Assembly: GCA_016218155.1 (NCBI GenBank)
Contig: JACREQ010000038.1
Span: 94,005-158,004 of the forward strand
Reading direction: 5' to 3'
From: Bacteroidia bacterium
Lineage (GTDB): Bacteria; Bacteroidota; Bacteroidia; Bacteroidales; GWA2-32-17
DNA length: 64,000 bases
Positions 52,554 through 63,700 of this stretch are shown here, piece by piece. The translations under genes and the position numbers were made by a program. A model generated the notes under the pieces. It had not been told where the DNA came from and did not search any database. It worked only from the letters and a program-made list of their open reading frames with translations. Position 1 is the first letter of the stretch, and every line of letters starts with the position of its first letter.

Positions 52554-53978
52554 ATGAAACAATTTGTTTTCATTTCTTTTCTATTGTTGTTTTATCTATT
52601 GGGATACTCTCATAAAGATAATACTTATATCGCTTGTCCTGCATTCATTGGAATGACACCTGAAGCTTCTGAGGTATGTGTTAATCAAGACGTTAGCTTT
52701 ACGGTGATTACAGGTTGTTGCCAATGTCCAACTACTGTTACATGGAATTTTGGCGATGGATCTAATACTGCCATTGTACCATTGGGAGTCCCAATTACAC
52801 ATTCATATACAACATCAGGCTCATATATTGTAACCGCTATAATCCTAAACTCACCGGTATGTTGTTATGAAAGTATGCCAACAAATCTAGTTAGAACAGT
52901 TATTGTTTCAACTAATTCTATTGCATGTGCTCAAAATTTAATTTATGATCCATATGCATGTATAGGAGAACCTATAAGTTTTTCTGCAACTTACTTGCCA
53001 GATCATACAGTTCAGAGTGTTTTATGGAATTTCGGTGATGGTACAACTTCGACAGATATTAACCCACACCATAGTTTTTTGGTAGATGGTGTGTATAATA
53101 TTACTTTAACAATTACATATACTAATGGTGAAGTATATAATGTTGCTGGATCACAGTATTTGGTAAGTATTGCTCCAGCAAGTAGATGTTTTGGGATTAC
53201 AGTTTCATGTGGAAATGAAATAACAGGTTGTTGTCCATTTGAGCCAGTTTATTTCACTTCACTTTTAGCTGGATTAGGTGTTAATTATTCATGGGATTTT
53301 GGTGATCCTTTTGCACAAGGCTCTTGTGTTGTTTTTAATGACCCTAATCCAAGTTATATTTATACAGCCCCAGGCACATATACTGTTACAGTTTTAATTC
53401 CTGCTTGGGGATATTCGCAGACTTTAACGGTAAATATTATACAAAGCAGTAATTGCCCACTCCCCAATAATAATTGCGTTGATTGTATTTCTTCTTTTAT
53501 GCCTTCTCCTGGCAAAAAATATATTCTTAGTACATGGGTAAGTCAAGAAACAACTGCTGGAGTAATTAATTTTACTCAACCAAAAATTATTTTAGAATTT
53601 AAGGATATATCTGATATTTTAATTCCTCCTCCAATTGAATTTGCCCCAAGCCTAAAATCCCCGGTTATTGATGGTTGGCAAAAGGTTGAGGCTGAATTTA
53701 CTATTCCATCTACTGCTTTTAGAATGCATATTTCTTTAAAAGCTGACGGTTCTGAAGCTTGTTATTTTGATGATATAAGAATTTTTCCTAAAGATGGTAA
53801 CATAAAAACATTTGTTTATGACCCTCTATCAGGTAAGTTAATGTCTATTCTAGACGAAAATAATTATGCAACTCTTTATGAGTATGATGAAGATGGTAAT
53901 CTTATTAGAATTAAAAAGGAAACAGAAAGAGGAATTCAAACAATTCAGGAAACAAAGAGTAATTTGAAAAAACCATAA
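52554..53978 (+). CDS. PKD-domain protein with CBM-like and YD-repeat end
   Basis: This 474-residue exported protein has three PKD domains (WNFGDGSNTA, WNFGDGTTSTD, WDFGDPFAQG) at about residues 35-310, then a jelly-roll-like region (GKKYILSTWVSQE ... VIDGWQKVEAEFTIP ... YFDDIRIFPKDG) and finally YD-type repeats (FVYDPLSGKLM, TLYEYDEDGNLIRIKKETER). The last two regions are what normally follows the end of the 1840-residue protein in one chain. It starts 13 bases after it. A split gene with a new signal peptide and PKD insert is the likely history. Confidence 0.78.
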   Translation: MKQFVFISFLLLFYLLGYSHKDNTYIACPAFIGMTPEASEVCVNQDVSFTVITGCCQCPTTVTWNFGDGSNTAIVPLGVPITHSYTTSGSYIVTAIILNSPVCCYESMPTNLVRTVIVSTNSIACAQNLIYDPYACIGEPISFSATYLPDHTVQSVLWNFGDGTTSTDINPHHSFLVDGVYNITLTITYTNGEVYNVAGSQYLVSIAPASRCFGITVSCGNEITGCCPFEPVYFTSLLAGLGVNYSWDFGDPFAQGSCVVFNDPNPSYIYTAPGTYTVTVLIPAWGYSQTLTVNIIQSSNCPLPNNNCVDCISSFMPSPGKKYILSTWVSQETTAGVINFTQPKIILEFKDISDILIPPPIEFAPSLKSPVIDGWQKVEAEFTIPSTAFRMHISLKADGSEACYFDDIRIFPKDGNIKTFVYDPLSGKLMSILDENNYATLYEYDEDGNLIRIKKETERGIQTIQETKSNLKKP

Positions 53979-53991
53979 TGTGATTATTGTT

Positions 53992-54702
53992 ATGAAATAT
54001 TTATTTTTAATATTATTTATTTTCCCGTTATTTTGTTTGTCTCAGATTAAAAACAATTTTGATTCTGATTATCAGAATATTATTAAGTTTTTTACAGATC
54101 AGGAAAAATATTCAATACTAGTTAATTATAAATTGTTTAGAAGCTATACTTCAACAACACCATTTCAGAATGAATCTGGAGAAACAAAACGAAATAAAAA
54201 TGCATTGTATGTTAGAATTGGTGATTATGAGTGTATTAAAAATTTAAAATACTATGTTATTTCAGATCGTTCTGTGAAAAAAATTGTTATAGCCCCCTAT
54301 TATTTTAATAGTGCTGATTTGACTAAAGATATTAAAATTCCTGATGTAAAAGAATTTAAAAGTTACATTAAGAATATTCAATTTTCTAAGTTATTGGATA
54401 ATAAAGGTAAATATACACTAACTTTTTTGAAAGGAGATATTGAAAAGTATGAGTTGGTTTTTGATTTATCAACATTTTTCTTAAGCCAACTTACTTTATA
54501 TTACAGCAATGCAAGAAATCTTGAAGGAGAAGAAAATGGAATTATAGACAAGCCTAGAATTGAAATAAATTATATAATGGACGAAAAACCAAATTATTCT
54601 GACTCATACTTCACTTATGATAAATTTCTTAGAAAAAGTGGCAATAAATATATATTGCGAGAAAAATATTCAGATTATGAGTGTAATAATCAATTAAAGT
54701 AA
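53992..54702 (+). CDS. exported protein, unknown function
   Basis: This 236-residue protein starts at ATG 53992 (MKYLFLILFIFPLFCLSQ), a normal signal peptide; an earlier GTG in the same frame adds four residues. The mature part has charged beta-rich segments and no known domain. It lies between the PKD protein and the giant RHS protein, 6 bases from the latter, and may be an accessory of it. Confidence 0.7.
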   Translation: MKYLFLILFIFPLFCLSQIKNNFDSDYQNIIKFFTDQEKYSILVNYKLFRSYTSTTPFQNESGETKRNKNALYVRIGDYECIKNLKYYVISDRSVKKIVIAPYYFNSADLTKDIKIPDVKEFKSYIKNIQFSKLLDNKGKYTLTFLKGDIEKYELVFDLSTFFLSQLTLYYSNARNLEGEENGIIDKPRIEINYIMDEKPNYSDSYFTYDKFLRKSGNKYILREKYSDYECNNQLK

Positions 54703-54708
54703 AAAACA

Positions 54709-57700
54709 ATGCAAGGACAAAAACGATTGATATTAGTTCTGTACATGTTGTTTGTATTGGTTAGCATAGCCAATGCGGGCATTGAAAAATTTAATAATCG
54801 TGTACAATGTGTTACAGGTAATAATTTAACAGTTACTGATGATCGATTTGTAGAGATGATGACAACAGGTTGGCAAAGCGATTTTTTGAATTATAAAACA
54901 AAAAATAGAGTAATGTTAATGGTTGACCAAACTAAATTGGGGCTTACTCCATTTTCTTGCCAAGTAACATTAAGTATTTCATATTATACATATAACTATA
55001 CAAGTCCTGGTTTTTTTGAATACCATAATGAGATAAAAACATTTAATTTGGATTATAATTCTTCAGATGATTATATAGATCGCAGTATATATAATTTTGA
55101 AGGAGCTCACAAAATAAGAGTAGATATTGTTGATGTTCAAACTGGAAATCCACAACCATTAAATGTGTATTTATGCGGTGATATTGAAGTTGAACGATAT
55201 TATTATTTAGACCCAGCTATAGCTGTGTCTGGACTCAGTAAATATTATCTTACTACTACTAATGAGTTAAAACTTGATTGGAATCATATTGAAGGTGCAG
55301 AGAGTTATGAAGTAGAATGGTTGTTGGTAAACGATTATGATCACCTAGATGTAGGTGGCATTACTGTTACTAATTATAATCCTCTTCTTGAAGATAGATT
55401 TTTTGATTTCAATAGCACACGAGTTCGTGTTGATTCAAATAGTTATAAAATCCCAATTATATATGAACATGGATATTTGTTATATCGCGTAAGGCCAATA
55501 GGTAAGACATGGCTTCAAGATCCAGTTACATTATTGTATAATTTATATGAAATAACAGGGGAATATACAGGAACAATAACAAGTGGAATGCATGCTACTG
55601 ATTTTGCAGATTATTATCCTGTAATACCGAGCAATGATGATAAGCTAAATTGGCAGTTTACAATGACATTTGCTGAAGATGGAAAATGTCAGGTAAAAAA
55701 GAATTACATGGACGGAAGTATGAGGGTTAGACAGGAAATAGGCAAGGTTACAAATCTTGATGTTTTAACTGTAAGTGAGAAATTTTATGATTATAATGGT
55801 CGTCCAGCAATAAGTGCATTGCCTTCTCCTGCTTTCAGCGGTAATACTTACGATGCTTTTATGGGCTATAAACCAAATTTTAACCAGAATGCTACTGGAC
55901 AAGGTTTTTCTAAATTAGATTTTGATCATTCTGGCGGTATATTGTCTTCTATGTCAACTAATAATGGTTCATCTAAATATTATTCTAATCAGAATCCTTT
56001 TGCTTTAAGTGAAAACAGCTACATTCCGTCAGCAGGAAATTATCCATTTATTCAGACAAAATATACTCCAGACAATACCGGAAGAATTCGTTCTCAAGGT
56101 GGTGTTGGGTCAGAACATCAAGTAGGTTTACATGATACAAGATATTTCTATGGCACTCCAATGCAAGAAGAACTTGATGACCTTTTTGGTTCTGAGGTTG
56201 GATATTCTGATTTCTATAAGAAGAATTTAGTTCAAGATCCAAATGGGCAGGTAACGTTAACTTACCTTAATATGGAAGGAAAAACTATAGCAACAGGTCT
56301 TGTTGGAGCTCCTCCTCAAAATTTAGTACCTGTAGATGGCATTGAGCCAAGACTTTATGATGTAGATTTATTGGGACATACTGCTTCTACTATAGGTATT
56401 GTAGATCACGGACAAAATAATGTCATTGACTTGACAGATAGATCTCTAACAATGGATAGAAGTATACTTGTTAGTTCTCCAGGTAATTATTATTTTGAAT
56501 ATTCTATGGATGGAACTTCATATACATCTGGATGTGAAGAAGCCAGTGTTTGTAATGACTGTGTTTACGACCTTGAAATTTCACTTGTAAATGAAGACGG
56601 AGATGAATTCCTTTTGAGGCAGATACCAGTTGGGGGTGGAACATCACCATTAACTTCGAATACAATTGGTACTGAAGGAAATACTTGTTCAGGGGTAAGT
56701 TATAATTATGGTGATTATCAGGCTCCTACTCCTGGTACTTGGTTTGCTAATATTACGGAAATAGGTGAATACCACCTTGTTAAAAAATTAAAAATTAATT
56801 CAAATTCACTTGCAAATTATACTAATCATTTTATTCAAGGTTTGGCTACAAGTCCTTGTTATGAAACTACATCTGAAATTTTTACTACAATTTCATCAGG
56901 TAACTCATGTATGGAAACTTGCCTTCAGTGTCAACAAGCTTTAGCATTATATACAGAACATGTATATGATGAAGTTAATACAGAAGAGTTAATAGGATAT
57001 ACCACTTTGGAAGGAGAGTATATTTCTATATCTGAATTCGAATCAATTTGTGATCCATTGTGTAATCTAGAAGAATCTCCAGAATGTGAATCGAAAAAAA
57101 TTATGTTGTTAAGTGATATGGGTAAGGATGGGCAATATGGCGAAGTTACAGTTGGAGGCGTTAGTATTGTTGGTGGAATAATAGTACCACCAACGAATCC
57201 GATAATTAACCCTTTAGTTTTTTCATTATCTGTGTATAATACAAATAATAGGTTAAAGTTATATAGTAAATGGCAACTAGTTAATGATGCTCACCCTAAT
57301 CCATCCTCATGGGTTCCATTGGTTCCAAATTGGCGTCATCCTTTTAATCCTGAAGAATATAACTTTAGTGATAATTCATTTTCTTCTAAATGTCAACATT
57401 ATTTAGATGATAATGGTGACATATATAAAGTTACACTTCAACTTAATGGTACTATCTATACTCCAGCGGTTGTAAGTACATCTAATGTTACATCAGTAGT
57501 TGATGTAAATACTGGAATTACAACATATTGGACTTGTCCTGAGAATTTGTTAAATGTTGAAGATTTTCTTTCTGAATGGCAACTATCATGGGCTTCTTCG
57601 CTAATTTGCTATCACCCGGAATATGGTTTTTATGAATATTGCATAAATAATAGTGAGGCATATAATTTTGGAATTCAACTTTATAAAGCTTCACCTGAAA

Positions 57701-60700
57701 ATGGTACGGATTATAATGCATCTTTGATATATAATTGGTGTAATGTTTCAAGTGCCAGCAATTTAATTGACCAGGACTTTTATTTGTATCCAGATCCTCA
57801 GTCATTTCCAACACCCACTAGTGTACTTTCTGATCCGTTATTTGAAAATTATTCGACAAATAGTTATATTACTTTTTATGATAATAAATATAATGCTATC
57901 AATGGCACATCTGTTAACCGTTTTAGGAAAGAATTCGAAGAAGCCCTTGATAATTATATGTTAAAAGATCCAAGTACTCCTAGTTTAGGATATTATACTA
58001 TTTGGGAAATGGCTTGGTATATGTCTATGCAAACAAATTGTGCTTATGCATCAAATCCACCAAGCGCACATTATGTTCCACCTATAACTGATCCAAATTT
58101 TAACAAGTGGTGGTCTACGTTTAGAAGTTTATACTTCTCAACAAGACAAAAATTAATGCATAAGTCAATAACTATTTACTCAATATACAATTATTTCTAT
58201 AATGGATGTATTGGAGATTCACCATTTTACCCTAATGAAGATGGTTTTCATCACTCTCCTCTATACACAACTTTAATTCCATATATGATAGGACCATTTC
58301 CATGGCTAGGTTATCCAATTCTTGATCATGCACAAGCTTGCGGATGTTATGATGCTCCCTATTATTCTGACAAGACTCCACGCTTTGAAGAATCACAAAC
58401 ACAGTTAAACGTTCCGAATACATGCCAAACAGGTTCATCTTTATTCTATCCTATTGTTCCTGACCCTAGTTCAATGGAAGGTCTTGCTGACAATATGGGA
58501 AATCTTACCGATCTTAATATGTATGAGTCATGCCATATATGTCCTAATGGCAATGATTTACAATATTTGCTAGGCGCTCTGGCAAATGACCATATCTTAT
58601 TTACCGATCAAACTATTCCATTACCTCAAGCAAATCTTTCTTGTAATTATAGTGAATGTACAAGTGAATTACAAGATGTGATTCATGATTTTACCGGTAC
58701 TACTGATAATCAACAAATTTTCTGGACCTATGATGCTACCAATGGAGATGTTTTAAGTATGGCATTTGCGCCTGAAGGTTCAATCGAAACTTGTAAAATT
58801 TATTTTCATATAGTTTATGATCCTATGGAACATGATCCAATTGAAGCAAATACCCCACCATCCGAAATTTCCGATTTTACTTCGCTTCAATGTATTCGCC
58901 CTATAAGTGAACTTCCGTCTGAATTTATACCATACTTTACGTCTACTACAATGAGTCCTTATGTGGTAAATAACCACTTTTTTGTAAATGCAATTATTGA
59001 TGGAACTGTAGAGCCTGTAATACTTGAGGTTTATTCTGAATGTATAGATATTAAAAATTGTAGTTTTGATCAAATATGCACAAATAGTCAAGTTGGAGAT
59101 GAGCTATTCAATTTTTTTGCTGCATTACAGTTAAATCATGAATTTTTCTTAAGTAACGGTTCAAGTATAGAAATTCATAATGATGGAACTATACCATCTT
59201 CTGTTTTTCCTTATGAATTGTACTTAACTTCAAGTATTATTAATGGTTTAGAACAAAATATGGTTGTTCCAGGTAATGCAAATTGGTTATGGACCTACAA
59301 TAATGTTACTCATACTGCATCTATAGGGCAAAATGGTTATCCTGGAAGTTGTACCTTTGTTTTAACATTTCCTACTGGAGTTTCTGAAACCGATATTGGT
59401 AGTTTTATACGAATGGAACCAGATCCTGCAAATGTTCCTAATGGATTTATTTTATATGGCTGTCTATCTTCAAATGGACATACTGTTGAAATTCATGGAG
59501 AATCATCTTGTTTTGAAATGGGAAGTTGTTCTTCCTCTTTAAATGGCAATTCTGGTATTGGAAATACTCCTCAGATTTCTCCATATTCAAGTTTTCTTGA
59601 TTGTGGGGTTTCAAATGACGGAATATTGTTATTAGCTGATTTAAATAATTATTGCTCACCTACTAATCATTTCCCTTCATCTGCAACTTATCTGGGAAAA
59701 CTTGGGCATGAGCTAGAAGCTTTTTGTGGAAATATTCATCTTGAAATTCAAAATCCACCGGCTGGAGTTACATTTGCAAATATTCTTAGTTTTGAAACTT
59801 TGATTCCAGATCAAGCTCAACTTGTACCTGGGGGTACTACTAATTATTTCACAGTTATTGGAAATTTGAGTAATGGTAATCAGGTAAATGTTATAGGGTC
59901 TGTTATTGGTGATTGCCCCCCTATTGGAAATTGCATTGTTATTGATCCATGCTGTCCTCCAACTAACGAAGCAACTGAATTAATGAATTACTTAAATGAT
60001 TATATTTCAGTAAATCTAATCACTACATCTACAAGTAACTTAACAATTCAAGGACCTGCTATTTCTAATCAAGATCAGTGCAATATTAATTTTGCCAATT
60101 TAAGTGCTCTTACTTTACCAGTTACTCCTGCTTCTCATTATATTGTTCAATTTACAGCAATAAATCCATTGGTTATAGTGAGTAATGGCCAACATGCTTT
60201 TTCACTTAATGCTCATTGGAATAACGGTGAAGTTTCAACAATAGTTGGAAGTACCGATTGTTTATTAGATTTAGGCACTTGTGATCATGGTTCTTCTAAT
60301 ATTAATGTTGCAAATGGTGACTTTACAACAAGCTATGCAGGTGGACCATGTTTGTCCGTTAATACAACAATAAGCAATACAATTGGATTTAAGTCAAACT
60401 TTAAGATAGATGCTGTTAATAATCCTAATTTCTGTGATAGAGAAATTGCTTTTGACGTAAATACCCCAACATATTTACAAGTAAATTTTGCTCAAGCATT
60501 TAATTTGGACTTATCAAATATAAACAATCAAAATAATCGGGTATGGATTAAAACTTTTAATCTTGAACCTTTCACTGAATATGAGTTTAGTTCTAAAATA
60601 AAGACTTTTACTAGCCAGCACATCATTGATTATGTTATTATTGATCCTGTTACAAATCAAGGCATTTCGATGTTTAGTTCTCATTATGGGGTTATTAAAG

Positions 60701-63700
60701 ATCCAACTCCACCTCCTAGTACTAATTATCAAGTTCCTCAAAATGATGGAATTGTTATGCATAATGCTGATTGGCAAACTTTGATAGGTTATTTTTTTAC
60801 AGGAAATGCTCAATCAATAACAATTGCAATTATTGTTAGAGATGATTTTACTGGAACTACTGAGAAGGGAAGGCGATTTGGGATAGATGATGTTGTTTTA
60901 CAAAAATTGTCATGCCCTCCTCCACAATTTGTTTGTTGTCCAACCGTAGTTCCTGGTGGAGGATCTATTGACATCCCTGGTTGTCAGGCGGTGATTGATT
61001 CTTTGGCTACTTCAGATGCACAATGGGAATACAATCATTACGTAAATTCATTGGTTGAAACATTCCAACAAGAATATATTGCTAAGTGTATGGATATATA
61101 TGAGCAATTTAATATGATGTACACTGAAACATCAGGACTTTTTACACTATATTTTTACGATCAAGCAGGTAATCTTGTAAAAACAGTACCACCAAAAGGT
61201 GTTGTTCGTATATCAGATCCTGAAGGAAATGAAGTAGCTAATCCTGATCCTTTGAATCCAGGTCAGATATTAGATTATCAAACTTACAGTGCAAGAGTTC
61301 AGGCAGCTTTTGATTTGGTGGAGCAAGATCGTTTACAAGGGTCGCATTTGTATAAAACCAAGCATTCTATGGGAAGTTATTATAAGTATAACTCACTTAA
61401 TCAGGTCGTTGCGCAATTTATGCCTGATCACGATTTTTTCTCTAATAATTCTTCTAATCCTGATCCTGAGCTGTATATGTATTCAACAAGGCAGTGGTAT
61501 GATCAGTATGGACGAATTGTACTTTCCCAGAATTCTAAACAATTAAATGAGATTCCTGAAACATATAGTTATACACTTTACGATGCACAAGGACGACCTT
61601 ATGAATCTGGTAAGTTTATTCCTAATGTAGGAACGTTACCTCCATTTATTCCAAATAATAGTGGATTGGTTTATTATAATTCATTTGTACATTGGATTCA
61701 ACTTAGTGGACAATCACGTGAAGTAACCAGAACATATTATGATAATCCATTACCATCCGGGAGTGTTGCATTTAATTATATAGGTACTACTCAGGATAAT
61801 CTTCGAAAACGAGTTTCATCTGTGTTATATGATGAAAATGAAGATAACGATCCATTAACTTATAGTAATGCTTTACATTATAGCTATGATATTCATGGAA
61901 ATGTAAAAGAAATGATTGTCGATATTCCTGAATTGCAAATATTTAGTAATGAAAATAGATACAAAGATATTAATTACAAATATGATCTTATAAGTGGTTC
62001 TGTTTTACAAGTAGCTTATCAGAGTGGAAAGAAAGATGCTTTTTACCACAAATATGAATATGATGCAGCTAACAGATTAACCAATGTATATACAAGTTCA
62101 GACCTGGTTACATGGGATCAGGATGCTGAATATCTCTACTATAAACATGGTCCGTTGCAACGTGCAGAAATTGGAGATAATAAAGTACAAGGACAAGATT
62201 ATGCATATACTATTCAAGGTTGGTTAAAAGGAGTTAACAGTAATACATTATTAGCAAAAAGAGATATTGGTAAAGATGGTTTTATTGATCCTTTAAGATT
62301 AAATAAAGATGCAATAACATCCAGAGATGCTTTGGGATATAGCTTAAATTATTACTTAAATGACTATTCTTCTGTTAACAATACAATAGCTCCTATTGAT
62401 AATTTTATTGCAAGTACTTCTTTAGCAACTTACCTATACTCTAATAGCGGAACTGCACCATCTTTATTTAATGGAAATATAAGTAGTATGATTTCTTCAA
62501 TAAACCAATATAATACAGGAACTCTTAATTTAGAAATAGTTCCTTATTTATCTGCATTTAAATATGATCAGTTAAACCGTCTTAAAACATCGAGCACATA
62601 TAGTGATATTAACATTGCAAATAATGAATGGGGGATAGGATTTAGCGATAATAGTTTTGCAACAAAGTATTCTTATGATTACAACGGAAATATAGACACT
62701 TTAAAAAGAACTAGTGCCGGTGGTATTAGTATTGACAACCTTAAATATTTTTATCCAAATACTTCAACTTTCATGAGAAATACTAATAGGTTAACAACTG
62801 TTCTTGATCCTTTGGGTAATGTTACTGGTTCAGATATTGGTGACCAAAACTATGGATATGATGAATTAGGAAACCTAAAAATAAACCAACAAGAAGGTAT
62901 AGAAGAAATTCGTTGGTCTAATACAGGTAAGGTAAGAGAAGTATTACGTGAATCGGCATGTATTCATCCTCATGTTTGTGATGATCTTGAATATAAATAC
63001 GATGCTATGGGTAATAGAATAACTAAAATTGTAAAGGAATTTGGATCTACAAGTAATAATGGAGGTATTGATGACCCGGCAAGATGGAATTATACATATT
63101 ATATTCATGATCCAAGTGGAAATGTTATGGCAACATACTCTAAGGTTGGAATTAATACTGGTGGTATAACACCAGGATTATATCTTGACGAACAATATAT
63201 TTATGGAAGTTCACGTCTCGGTTTGAAAACACCTACCGTTGTAACACCGTACAATAATTTGCCTAGTACACAATTATACAGTACAGTGAAAGGTAAAAAA
63301 ATGTATGAACTGAATAACCATCTGGGAAATGTTATGACAGTTATTTCTGATCGAAAAATTCCTGAAATGGAAGTTGCTTCAAATGTTAATCTTACATCAT
63401 CTTTTAATGGTGATGACTATAATGTTATTTCTGATTATTCAGCATTAATAGTTATTGATCAAACACATTCTTTACCGAAAGCGATTAGTGTTCAAACAAA
63501 TTCTTTTGGACCTTCTTTGAAATATAGAGTTTATAATGGTGATATTATAGAATTATCATGTTGGTTATATTGTCAAAGCTTACCTTCAGGTGCATTTGTT
63601 GCTGGAATAATGAATGGAAGTGGAACTTGGCTTACTTATAATGGATTACAGGCAAATTCGACTTTAAATTGGGAACAAATTTCACATAATTTTACTGTAA

